The position numbers and the translations under genes are program-made. From Lentilactobacillus kribbianus (GTDB taxonomy: Bacteria; Bacillota; Bacilli; Lactobacillales; Lactobacillaceae): a stretch of 64,000 nt of DNA. Within the stretch, counting starts at the first letter, position 1, and every line of letters begins with the position of its first letter. The notes under the pieces were generated by a model. It saw only the letters and a program-made list of their open reading frames with translations. It was not told the origin of the DNA and ran no database searches. Where the stretch lies: assembly GCF_013184075.1 (NCBI RefSeq), contig NZ_JABEQQ010000001.1, forward strand, positions 186,001 through 250,000. Direction: 5' to 3'. Below are positions 52,628-60,404 of the stretch, piece by piece.

Positions 52628-52782
52628 CCGATTAGTCGCTTTTGCTCCTAGCAAGGCGGCTTTTTTATGAATTTGATTGTCTACAAAGATTAAACACTTT
52701 AACCAAGCGTTTTTTATCACTTCATTTTAAATTTATTCTATACTGAAATTAGATAAATAATTATTTTAGGGGGAAATTACAT

Positions 52783-53535
52783 ATGGAAAAAGCAAATTAT
52801 AGAACTAGTTGGCCCAAAATATTTAGCGTTTTTTTTGTTTTTATTATAGTGATCTTTTTAATTGATCCCCTTTTTACAACGTTAGGTAACGATAATGCTC
52901 TAATAGCTCAAGAACTTGTTATTATTTCTTTCACTTTGATTCTTAACCATTTTTGGATTCATCAACCCCTTCATTTTAAGTCTGATGTTTCGCTTAAAAC
53001 CATGTTGGGGGTAAACATTTTACCAATATTATTTGTAATCTTGGCCATAGCCGCTAGCTTTAACAAAAATAACGCGGTTCATATAAAAAGTGCTATCATC
53101 GTCGCAATTTGTACCGGAATCACCGAAGAATTAGTTTTTCGAGGAATTATTCTTCCAGGTAGTATGACCCACTTCACTGGTCATCGGGGTATGTGGTACG
53201 CTGTTTTAATTTCTAGTTTAATCTTTGGGATGGCTCACATGATCAATTTAACTTCACAACCACTTGAGGCAACCGTTTTACAAGGATGCAATGCCTTTTT
53301 CATGGGCATAGTTTTAGCTGCTCTTTATCTTCGAACTCGAAGCTTAATTTTCCCCATGATTTTTCATGGTGTTAATGATTACATTGCTACCATTGCAGCT
53401 CATGGCAATATTACGATGCATAATGAATCGTTTGTTCCTTTCTTAGGACAATGGGTATTGTACTCAATATTAGTTATTTTCTTACTACGCAAGAGTAAAA
53501 CTCAAGATGTCTACAAAATTACCGAAAAAGATTAA
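52783..53535 (+). CDS. CPBP-family intramembrane metalloprotease
   Basis: Membrane protease of the CAAX-protease/Abi family (bacteriocin-processing or immunity in some relatives); 250 residues, about seven helices. The motifs are complete: E115-E116-x3-R120 in GITEELVFRGIILPG, His152 in FGMAH, and HGVND further on. GGGGGAAA precedes the ATG. It is the intact copy of a tandem pair. Substrate unknown; no bacteriocin gene is adjacent. Confidence 0.88.
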   Translation: MEKANYRTSWPKIFSVFFVFIIVIFLIDPLFTTLGNDNALIAQELVIISFTLILNHFWIHQPLHFKSDVSLKTMLGVNILPILFVILAIAASFNKNNAVHIKSAIIVAICTGITEELVFRGIILPGSMTHFTGHRGMWYAVLISSLIFGMAHMINLTSQPLEATVLQGCNAFFMGIVLAALYLRTRSLIFPMIFHGVNDYIATIAAHGNITMHNESFVPFLGQWVLYSILVIFLLRKSKTQDVYKITEKD

Positions 53536-53548
53536 ACTTTATCCAATT

Positions 53549-53580
53549 AACCGCAGGTGCTTTTAGCCCGGCGGTTTTTT
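53549..53580 (+). terminator. terminator after the CPBP gene
   Basis: AACCGC and GCGGTT pair around a GC-rich loop, followed by TTTTATT. A weaker relative with similar layout closes the decayed copy (about 52631-52668). Confidence 0.65.
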
Positions 53581-53657
53581 ATTATGAACGATTTAAGAAT
53601 CAGCTTTAATTTAGGAAAACAGGTATACTAAACGTAATCAAACAATGGAGGCCTATT

Positions 53658-53864
53658 ATGAAAAATAAAAATTTGACCCATAATCAAAAACAGTTATTAG
53701 CACCCTTTGTTGCTTTTGAATTAACGGCTCTTTTTATCGCCTGGGCTGACATTATCAAAGCCCCTGCTTTTCGACGTGGTAATCGAGTTACCTGGTTATT
53801 AATTAGTCTGATTCAACCAATTGGCCCTTGGCTATACCTCAAATTAGGTAAGGTAAAAGAATAA
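53658..53864 (+). CDS. small membrane protein, PLDc_N-like
   Basis: A 68-residue protein with two hydrophobic segments (LLAPFVAFELTALFIAW and WLLISLIQPIGPWLYLKLG). The end matches the short PLDc_N domain, found N-terminal in cardiolipin synthases and as stand-alone small proteins. Role unknown. GGAGG precedes the ATG. A -10-like TATACT lies about 30 bases upstream. Confidence 0.72.
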   Translation: MKNKNLTHNQKQLLAPFVAFELTALFIAWADIIKAPAFRRGNRVTWLLISLIQPIGPWLYLKLGKVKE

Positions 53865-53866
53865 TA

Positions 53867-53898
53867 AAAAAGGCTTGGAAATCTCCAAGTCTTTTTTT
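53867..53898. terminator. bidirectional terminator
   Basis: AAAAAGGCTTGGA/TCCAAGTCTTTTT with T runs, serving the PLDc_N-like gene and the ABC-F gene. Confidence 0.88.
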
Positions 53899-55447
53899 AA
53901 TCTTGTGTTTTTAAACTTAATTTTTCCACGTTTAAAATTTTATCAACTAAGCCTTCATAAAAACTGCTTTCATGACTAACAACAATCAAGTTACCTTCAA
54001 AACGTTGTAGTGAACGTTTTAAAGCCTCTTTGGTTTCTTCATCCAAATGATTAGTTGGTTCATCCATGATTAAGAAATTACTTGGCGTAAATTCCATCAT
54101 TGCCAACTTAACCTTGGTTTGCTCCCCACCCGAGAGTTGACCAATCGGCTTCATCGCATTTTCAGAGTCCAATCCACATTGCGCTAATTTGGTCCGAATC
54201 GCACGTTGCTTTAACTTGGGATATTGATCAGCGATAATTGCCATTGGGGTCATTAAATCATCATCCCAATCAAGCTCTTGACTAAAATAGTTAATGACTG
54301 CTGATGGTGAAAATTCAGCATCCCCACCCTTAGCCGGTAATTGGCCTAAGATAGTCTTGATTAAAGTTGATTTACCAACCCCATTAAAACCAGCAAAGGC
54401 TACTTTTTCGCCTAAGGACATCGAGATAGTTACTGGTGCTAACAGTGGTTTATTATAACCCACCGATAATTCTTCCACCGTCAACGCATGATGCGAACCA
54501 GTATCGGCATACGGAAAGTTAAATGATGCCTGAATATTAGTTGAAGGTGGATCAACGCGTTCCATGTGGGCCAACTTTTTCTCCCGTGATTTGGCCATGG
54601 TAGCCTTAGAACCGGCTTTATTTTTACGAATAAATCGTTCTGCCTTTTCAATTTCAACTTGTTGTTTATCAAATTGACGTTGTTGAAATTCTTCGCGTTC
54701 TTCACGTTGACGCATCGCCTGCTTAAAACTTCCTCGGTACTTAGTAATTTTCCCAAAAGCCACGTTAATAATACAATTAGTAATTTGTTCCAAGAAATCG
54801 TAGTCATGAGAAACTACCATGACCGCTCCCTGGAATTCATTGAGGTACCCGATTAGCCAATCAATTTGAGCAGTATCTAAATAGTTGGTCGGTTCATCTA
54901 GCAAGATAACATCCGGATTAGATAAAATCATTTTGGCTAAAATAATTTTTGAACGTTGTCCACCCGACATTTCACCAACTAATTGATCCCGGCCAATACT
55001 ATCAAGTCCTAGCCCCGTAATGGTTTGCTCAATCTCGGTATCAATTTCATAAAAATTATTGGCATCCAAGTTATCTTGAACTTGTCCGGCTCGTTCGAGT
55101 AACTTTTCGTCACCAGTATTGGCGTAATCTTCGTACAGTTTGGTCAATTGTTCATTTTGAGCAAATAAATCAGCATAAGCCGTTCGTAAGAATTCCGTTA
55201 ACGTTAAATCGGCTTCAATATCGGCATACTGATCTAAATAACCAATTTTAATATTTTTTTGCCATTTGATATTACCGGTTAAGGGTAATTCACTTCCAGT
55301 AATAATTTTGATTAAGGTTGATTTACCAACCCCATTTTGTCCCACAATTCCCATGTGGTCCGCTTTTTCTAGTTGGAAGGACGCGTCTGCATAAAGATCT
55401 TTTTCTGCAAAACTCATCGTCAAATCCGATACTTCTAATAAAGGCAC
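53897..55447 (-). CDS. ABC-F family ATPase (ribosome-associated type)
   Basis: Soluble protein with two ABC domains in tandem, no membrane part; 516 residues. Walker A motifs are GQNGVGKST and GFNGVGKST, signatures EMSGGQRSK and QLSGGEQTK, with Walker B ending DEPTNYLD and DEPTNHLD. The charged linker between domains carries many K, E and R (REEREEFQQRQFDKQQVEIEKA). ABC-F proteins act on the ribosome, in translation or antibiotic protection; which one is not decidable. Start GTG after GAAAGGGG; no upstream start has a site. Confidence 0.92.
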   Translation of the reverse strand: MPLLEVSDLTMSFAEKDLYADASFQLEKADHMGIVGQNGVGKSTLIKIITGSELPLTGNIKWQKNIKIGYLDQYADIEADLTLTEFLRTAYADLFAQNEQLTKLYEDYANTGDEKLLERAGQVQDNLDANNFYEIDTEIEQTITGLGLDSIGRDQLVGEMSGGQRSKIILAKMILSNPDVILLDEPTNYLDTAQIDWLIGYLNEFQGAVMVVSHDYDFLEQITNCIINVAFGKITKYRGSFKQAMRQREEREEFQQRQFDKQQVEIEKAERFIRKNKAGSKATMAKSREKKLAHMERVDPPSTNIQASFNFPYADTGSHHALTVEELSVGYNKPLLAPVTISMSLGEKVAFAGFNGVGKSTLIKTILGQLPAKGGDAEFSPSAVINYFSQELDWDDDLMTPMAIIADQYPKLKQRAIRTKLAQCGLDSENAMKPIGQLSGGEQTKVKLAMMEFTPSNFLIMDEPTNHLDEETKEALKRSLQRFEGNLIVVSHESSFYEGLVDKILNVEKLSLKTQD

Positions 55448-55589
55448 GTTGTTCCCCTTTCTTTCTCTACCAATAAAGCTACATGACAATACGCTACACT
55501 TTTTTGAACAGAGCGTCAAGCAACATTAAATCCGATTTTCAGGGCAAATGGTATATAATGGTTTCATTAATAATTGAAAGGTGAAATTA

Positions 55590-55952
55590 ATGAACATTAG
55601 AGAAATCGAAGAATTATCCATCCCGGTCACTAATCTTAACGCTAGCTTGCGTTTTTACCACGAAGTATTTGATCTACCCATTATTGATACGGCCGATGGC
55701 GCTAAAATTGCTCGGTTAGGCAAACAAGTTTTACGTTTTATGGTGGTCGAGCATAATGAAGAACCCCTGCACTTTAGTGTTGAAGCCAAAGATAGCATCA
55801 GTGCATTAGAATCACATTTAGCTAATTATGGGGTAGAAATTAAGCAGCCCACCATCAATCATAAAATTATGGGTCGCGCTGCTCATAGCATTGTTATTGC
55901 CGACTACGATGACAATATTATTACTATCAATACTTACCGACAAAAGGACTAA
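55590..55952 (+). CDS. VOC (glyoxalase/bleomycin resistance) family protein
   Basis: A 120-residue protein of the vicinal oxygen chelate fold: ELSIPVTNLNASLRFYHEVFDLPI is the conserved first unit, and AHSIVIADYDDNIITINTY the end of the second. A metal-binding or ring-opening function is possible but no substrate can be named. Start was set at MNIREIEE after AAAGG. A CPBP protease gene follows after five bases. Confidence 0.82.
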   Translation: MNIREIEELSIPVTNLNASLRFYHEVFDLPIIDTADGAKIARLGKQVLRFMVVEHNEEPLHFSVEAKDSISALESHLANYGVEIKQPTINHKIMGRAAHSIVIADYDDNIITINTYRQKD

Positions 55953-55957
55953 ACTAA

Positions 55958-56638
55958 ATGACAATATTACGCTACTTAGGCATTAAAGCTGGCCAAATTA
56001 TTAAATGGATCCTATTTTTGCTGGCTTACTTAGTGGCTTCTTCCGTAGTCTCACTGGCTGGCCAGTTTCGGTTTAATCCGGGCCGAATGCAACAAGTATT
56101 AGGTCTAGGTCTTATCTTATGTGCTGCAGCATTAGCCCTAGTGGGTTGGCGTTATACGGTGCAACTCCAAAATAACAATCCTCGTCAAATTCACAAGAAT
56201 CGGTTTACGCCTAAACGGGTTAGCCAACTTTTGCTTTTATTTTTAACCATGCTTTTTATCCAATTCTTTTGGAGTTATTTAATTAGTATTGGTCTCTTAC
56301 ACATGCCGGCGAATCAACAAGCAGTTAACGCTTCTGAAGCCCAAATGCCGTTATGGAATAATCTCTTTGCTATTTTCATTGCTCCCGTTTTTGAAGAAAT
56401 TATTTTTCGAGGAATTTTTTTAAATTATTTTTTCAATAAAGATAATTTATTAAATAACACCTTAGGTATTCTGGTAAGTGGCCTTGTATTTGGCTTAGGT
56501 CATGAACCTGCTTTTGATGTAACGCTCTTAATGTATTCAGCCCTGGGGTGGGTTTTAGGGTTTGCATACTTGTACTTTCGTGATATTCGCTACAATATAG
56601 CCATTCACTTGTTAAATAACTTAATGACTGTGCTTTAA
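55958..56638 (+). CDS. CPBP-family intramembrane metalloprotease
   Basis: Second intact CPBP protease in the window, 226 residues, about six helices. E146-E147-x3-R151 in FEEIIFRG, the histidine in FGLGHEPA and HLLNN are all present. It differs strongly from the pair at 51919-53535, so it is not a recent copy. Probably co-transcribed with the VOC gene. Confidence 0.87.
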   Translation: MTILRYLGIKAGQIIKWILFLLAYLVASSVVSLAGQFRFNPGRMQQVLGLGLILCAAALALVGWRYTVQLQNNNPRQIHKNRFTPKRVSQLLLLFLTMLFIQFFWSYLISIGLLHMPANQQAVNASEAQMPLWNNLFAIFIAPVFEEIIFRGIFLNYFFNKDNLLNNTLGILVSGLVFGLGHEPAFDVTLLMYSALGWVLGFAYLYFRDIRYNIAIHLLNNLMTVL

Positions 56639-56646
56639 ATAGCTCT

Positions 56647-56685
56647 AAAAAAGGAACCTCGCTCACCGCGACGTTCCTTTTATTT
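56647..56685. terminator. bidirectional terminator
   Basis: AAAAGGAAC/GTTCCTTTT with inner CTCGC/GCGA pairing and T-rich flanks. Confidence 0.88.
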
Positions 56686-57879
56686 TATCGTTACCATTTT
56701 AACTAACCAATCACGTAATTTAGGATCATGCGCATACAAATAAGTCCCCTTGACTCCGCGCTTTAACAAAACATTTAATGAATTACGTAACAGGGTTATT
56801 TTACTGGCTTCAAATTCAGCACCAACCAAATCTGACCGTTTTTTAAAGATTTCACTGTCAGTCGACCTGCTAGGATCAACTCCCAATTGATGCTGATCCG
56901 TTAAATAATATGGAGGTCCAATAATGATGCCAATATAGTTCAAATCAAACCCTTGTACTGTATAAATACTCCCCACTTCGTCAAGTGTTTGAGGTTGTTC
57001 AGCCCATGGAATAGCCGAAAAATTATATTGATCCCAAGGCATATGAAAATCGCCTTCATCAATGTAGTGTTTTTTACCATCTAAGGTGGAAGGATAACCG
57101 GAAGTGGCAGTAACTCGGGCTAAGCCACCTGCTTGATTTTTAGCATTAATTACTTGTCGTAATTGCTGGGCATCGGTAAAAATCCGAAAATCATAATTAG
57201 TCGTTGGTAATTGCAATGGTTTAATTTCTGCTCCTGTAACTAACTGGTTAAACCAAGTCAGTAATTGTTCTGGCGCTTGCAAACGAAATTGTTTGGTTAA
57301 AGTCAACCATTGCTGTGGTTGCTGACCAATCACTTCTTTTAAACGAGCAGTAGTCCAGTAACTTTTGGTACGTAATACCTGAGCTGGATCAAAGACTAAT
57401 ACTGTCACTCGGCTTAACTGAATGATGTCAGCCAATTGATTATCACCATAATAATTATTATAGTGATCTGGTTTACTTAATAATAAATGAGCCTCATCAA
57501 TAACGGTCAGGTCAACAACCGGGTCTTCTAATCGCTGTCGTTGGTTAATAAAGCTCGTTGGCCGTTGAAAATATTTTTTTAATAGGTGCGGCGTTACACC
57601 GGCAATTTGTCGATACACTTTTAATAATTCTGGGTGATTCACTAAAAAAGCCGCCTGTGGCATTTGGGGTGCCATTTCAGCAAAAAATCGGTTTAAAATA
57701 ACACTTTTACCAGTACCAGCTTCTCCTACCAATACAAAAACAGCATGCTCAGATTGCTGCAGGCTGTTTTGGGTAAATTGTTTAATTTGGTTTAATGTTC
57801 GTTGTTGCTCATTCGTCAATGTTGTATTAGGAGATAAAGCGGTAAACGAATGCGTTGTCAGTTGCTTAGTGGTTGTCAT
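56680..57879 (-). CDS. DUF2075 P-loop ATPase
   Basis: A 399-residue protein with Walker A GEAGTGKS at 52-59, Walker B VIDEAHLLLS near 127 and a C-terminal segment EVGSIYTVQGFDLNYIG, as in helicase-like DUF2075 proteins (also called Schlafen group 3-like). It may act on DNA or RNA. Its ATG overlaps the stop codon of the hydrolase gene by four bases, which indicates translational coupling. No defence partner genes are seen around it. Confidence 0.82.
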   Translation of the reverse strand: MTTTKQLTTHSFTALSPNTTLTNEQQRTLNQIKQFTQNSLQQSEHAVFVLVGEAGTGKSVILNRFFAEMAPQMPQAAFLVNHPELLKVYRQIAGVTPHLLKKYFQRPTSFINQRQRLEDPVVDLTVIDEAHLLLSKPDHYNNYYGDNQLADIIQLSRVTVLVFDPAQVLRTKSYWTTARLKEVIGQQPQQWLTLTKQFRLQAPEQLLTWFNQLVTGAEIKPLQLPTTNYDFRIFTDAQQLRQVINAKNQAGGLARVTATSGYPSTLDGKKHYIDEGDFHMPWDQYNFSAIPWAEQPQTLDEVGSIYTVQGFDLNYIGIIIGPPYYLTDQHQLGVDPSRSTDSEIFKKRSDLVGAEFEASKITLLRNSLNVLLKRGVKGTYLYAHDPKLRDWLVKMVTIK

Positions 57880-58592
57880 TTTAAGAAACCATTAGCCCAT
57901 GTTAGGGCTAACGAGAACCACTGGGCAAATTCTGGATAAACCTCGCCACCATTTTCATCAGCTACATATTCATTGGCCAAAGAAATGCCATGTTTACCAC
58001 TACTAAATTCATGCAATTCAAACGAAACGTGGTTCGCGAATAACGCACTTGTATATGGCAAAATATTTTTATCATAAGGAGTAACCGTGTCATTAATGGA
58101 ACCAAAAATAAAGGTTGGCGTAGTCATTGGAGTGACTAGCTCCCAGATATCTTCACTTTGAATACCCATGTTGGTATCAATCGCAGTCCCTAATACTGGA
58201 TAACCTAAAATAACGAATTTTAGCGCATTATCAGCTAAAGTAGAATACTCAGCGGCAATTTGACCACCAGCTGAAAAACCAATCATCCCCATTTTATCGG
58301 CGTCAATGTTCAACTCAGCGGCATGATTAATGACGTATTCGACGGCCTGCACCGTTGTGTCCTTCGCTTCTTGATAACTTTTATGTTCTCCAATTGGATA
58401 ATGCACCACAATCGCTTGAAATCCCTTGGTCAAGAAGCTCAACGCTACTTTTTCAGTATCTTTATTCATAAACTGGTTGTAGCCACCACCCGGAATAATG
58501 AAAATAGCAGGACGGTTAACGTTACCTTCAGTTGTATAAATTTCTAAATTCGTTTCTAGTGCCTGATCTAATTCGATTTGTGTATGTTGCAT
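57876..58592 (-). CDS. alpha/beta hydrolase (BD-FAE/esterase-like)
   Basis: A 238-residue cytoplasmic hydrolase. IFIIPGGGYNQFM is the oxyanion-hole motif and GFSAGGQIAAEYS contains the nucleophilic serine; the histidine is in SSGKHGIS and the aspartate in FGSINDTVTP. This order is like bacterial acetylxylan or cinnamoyl esterases and dienelactone hydrolase relatives. GGAGGTGC before ATG. Operon with the DUF2075 gene. Confidence 0.85.
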   Translation of the reverse strand: MQHTQIELDQALETNLEIYTTEGNVNRPAIFIIPGGGYNQFMNKDTEKVALSFLTKGFQAIVVHYPIGEHKSYQEAKDTTVQAVEYVINHAAELNIDADKMGMIGFSAGGQIAAEYSTLADNALKFVILGYPVLGTAIDTNMGIQSEDIWELVTPMTTPTFIFGSINDTVTPYDKNILPYTSALFANHVSFELHEFSSGKHGISLANEYVADENGGEVYPEFAQWFSLALTWANGFLK

Positions 58593-58686
58593 AACAGCAC
58601 CTCCATAGTATTAAGCATAGTGATTTTGATCTAGTTACGCAAGTGAAGCGCTACTTTGCAAACGGATCAATTAAGTAACCCATTCA

Positions 58687-59031
58687 TCATAATTGCATTC
58701 CCAACCATACCAACACGAGTCCTCCCAAGTAGCTCACTAATACATACGTAATTAAGCTCAGTAAACGACTACTTTTTAAAAGCATGGCGGCTTCGTTCAT
58801 AAACGTTGAAAAAGTAGTAAAGCCCCCCAAAACACCCACTCCCAAGAGTAACCAATGGGTATCATTTACTAACTGTGCTAAAAGCAAACCCATCAAAAAA
58901 CAGCCGATTAAATTAATGGTTAATGTCGCTAAGGGAAAGGTCACTAATACGAAACGTTTGAATAAATTGGAAATACCAAAACGAAGGGTAGCACCAATCA
59001 TGGCACCACTACCGACTAATAATAAATTCAT
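58687..59031 (-). CDS. crcB: fluoride channel CrcB/Fluc subunit
   Basis: Fluoride exporter of 114 residues with four helices. GGFTTFSTFMNE contains the family's sodium- and fluoride-lining TTFSTF motif, and the N-terminal GAMIGATLRFGISN is also standard. Many Lactobacillales carry two crcB genes that form a heterodimer; the second is immediately upstream and overlaps this one by four bases. GGAGGGG before ATG. Confidence 0.93.
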   Translation of the reverse strand: MNLLLVGSGAMIGATLRFGISNLFKRFVLVTFPLATLTINLIGCFLMGLLLAQLVNDTHWLLLGVGVLGGFTTFSTFMNEAAMLLKSSRLLSLITYVLVSYLGGLVLVWLGMQL

Positions 59032-59414
59032 GAACGTCCCCTCCTAGCCACCAATTGCTGACTCAACCAAATGGCAAATAAACTTAAAATTAGTCCTCCA
59101 ATCAAACTAATTCCATCATAAGTTACTACTAATCCCCACGCATGTTGCTTAAATAACTGCAATGATTCTTTGCTAAAAGTTGAAAAAGTAGTCATAGAGC
59201 CCACAAATCCCGTTCCCATACCGGTAATAATCATGCTAGGCAACTTGGTGACTTCGCCTAAATAATGGGTAATGAAGGCTAATAAAAAACAACCAGCTAA
59301 ATTCACCGCCAAAGTGGCGACGGGAAAACCATGAACAGGTGTTAACCATAAACTAATGGCATATCGGGTGATTGCCCCAAAGAAAGCAAAAATGGCCACT
59401 GAGACATAATTCAT
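59028..59414 (-). CDS. crcB: fluoride channel CrcB/Fluc subunit
   Basis: Second Fluc subunit, 128 residues, four helices, with FGAITRYAISLWL and GSMTTFSTFSKE. It starts with an overlap of one base with the stop of the DUF190 gene (TAATG) and ends overlapping the other crcB, so the three are translationally linked. Confidence 0.93.
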   Translation of the reverse strand: MNYVSVAIFAFFGAITRYAISLWLTPVHGFPVATLAVNLAGCFLLAFITHYLGEVTKLPSMIITGMGTGFVGSMTTFSTFSKESLQLFKQHAWGLVVTYDGISLIGGLILSLFAIWLSQQLVARRGRS

Positions 59415-60070
59415 TAATCTTTGGCCCCCTCGTTTTTAATTACTAAGCTAGCACTAGTCTTAAAAACAACCCCTTCACTGACAGTAGCTTCTAACGGTGG
59501 AAATACTGCTCGCGCTTGTTGTTCCGTCATAAAAATATCCACCACAACGGGAACGTTTTTACTAAAAGAAAATTTAGGATTATATTGCTCCTTACGTTGC
59601 CCAAAGCCCCGAATACCTTTAGTTACCGAGACCCAATCGATATCATTTTGTTGCAAAATTTCTAATACCAAATCTAATTCCGAACGACCATCTCGAGCTT
59701 TAACGTTGCGCATAAATATTTTCACATTCATATGGTTACTAACATTATTAGCTAATTGTTGATCTGCTTCTTCTGGCACGGTGGTGACACCTCCTTTTGT
59801 AACAATTCGTTTGATAGTTGGTAACACGTTATGTAACTGTTCATCAGAAATCACTGATTCTCAAATTAACGGTAAATTGTTAAATGCCGCATCCTCTAAT
59901 ACTGATGATTGCCGAGTAGCATCATTACTAATTCCGGTCATACTCCGCCGAACAGTTAAGCCAGCTACCTGTTGTTGCCACAAATATGTTTGCACTTGTT
60001 CTAAAATATTCCCCTGTGAGTTACGGGCCATTTCAGGAACAATCACTCTTAATAAGGCTTTAGCTGCCAT
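59414..60070 (-). pseudogene. DUF190 protein with two domains split by an in-frame stop
   Basis: One open frame runs from ATG 60070 to 59414 but has TGA at 59861-59863. The first part (69 residues, MAAKALLRVIVPE...FNNLPLI) is a DUF190 domain without its end; the second (ESVISDEQLHNVLPTIKRIV...) supplies that end and continues into a full second DUF190 domain (GFGQRKEQYNPKFSFSKNVP). Reading through the stop gives a normal double-domain protein. The downstream part may be translated from GTG at 59854, with a poor ribosome site. DUF190 genes commonly accompany crcB; role unknown. Confidence 0.75.
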
Positions 60071-60097
60071 TTATACACCAGCTTTCTAAAAAAATAG

Positions 60098-60127
60098 TTG
60101 ACGAATATCTTGTTATTAGTTTACTAT
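60098..60127 (+). promoter_or_regulatory. promoter of the trpX leader and operon
   Basis: -35 TTGACG (60098-60103), 18-base spacer, -10 TACTAT (60122-60127); start expected near 60134. Confidence 0.6.
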
Positions 60128-60141
60128 TAAATCATTCTCAA
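60113..60141 (-). promoter_or_regulatory. promoter of the DUF190-crcB operon
   Basis: Minus-strand -35 TTGAGA (60136-60141), 17-base spacer, -10 TAATAA (60113-60118). It overlaps the trp promoter on the other strand. No fluoride riboswitch is seen between it and the start codon. Confidence 0.5.
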
Positions 60142-60159
60142 ACGAAAGGAAAGATTATT

Positions 60160-60201
60160 ATGACTAATTGTTACGTAATTAAAACTTGGCAAAGCCGGTA
60201 A
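60160..60201 (+). CDS. trpX leader peptide MTNCYVIKTWQSR
   Basis: Thirteen codons, ATG to TAA, with the ribosome site AAAGGA nine bases upstream and a promoter in the right place. The peptide contains one Cys, one Tyr and one Trp codon (TGG at 60187-60189) near its end. It is followed by competing hairpins and two terminators before a TrpX-type transporter operon, the arrangement of ribosome-mediated attenuation. Function is inferred. Confidence 0.65.
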   Translation: MTNCYVIKTWQSR

Positions 60202-60360
60202 CAAGTCACATCGATTCGGATGCGGCTTGATCTTGTTGCGATCAAAAACGCATCCGAGCCGGTAATCTTTCGCTAACAAAGGCTGGTCGGATGAATAATC
60301 CGGCCAGCCACTTTTTATTTCTGAGTAATCTGGCGGTTCGTCGGATTGCTCGTTTTTTTT
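60199..60360 (+). promoter_or_regulatory. attenuator with competing hairpins and two terminators
   Basis: Segments read in order: AACAAGTCA (60199-60207) can pair with TGATCTTGTT (60228-60237); CGGATGCG (60217-60224) with CGCATCCG (60249-60256); CATCCGAGCC (60251-60260) with GGCT-GGT-CGGATG of the terminator (60281-60293, three bases bulged). Terminator 1 is GGCTGGTCGGAT/ATCCGGCCAGCC (60281-60309) then ACTTTTTATTT. Terminator 2 is GAGTAATC/GATTGCTC (60323-60351) then eight T. Each pair excludes its neighbour, so ribosome position on the leader peptide could decide termination. No T-box motif is present. Confidence 0.65.
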
Positions 60361-60404
60361 CGCTAAATTTAGATTACCCACTTTAAAGAGAAAGAAGAAA
60401 ACTT

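Noticed and set aside
56680-58592. DUF2075 ATPase and hydrolase pair as a phage-defence system
   Set aside because: Helicase-like DUF2075 proteins appear in some defence contexts, but here no nuclease, methylase, toxin or mobile-element neighbour supports it, and the hydrolase looks like an ordinary esterase.
60071-60160. Fluoride riboswitch expected before the DUF190-crcB genes
   Set aside because: The conserved GATGGNGTTCNCC-type segment was not found on the minus strand between the inferred promoter and the start codon.
60134-60404. T-box leader upstream of the trp-type ABC operon
   Set aside because: The TGGNACCGCG antiterminator signature is absent; a leader peptide and competing hairpins are present instead.
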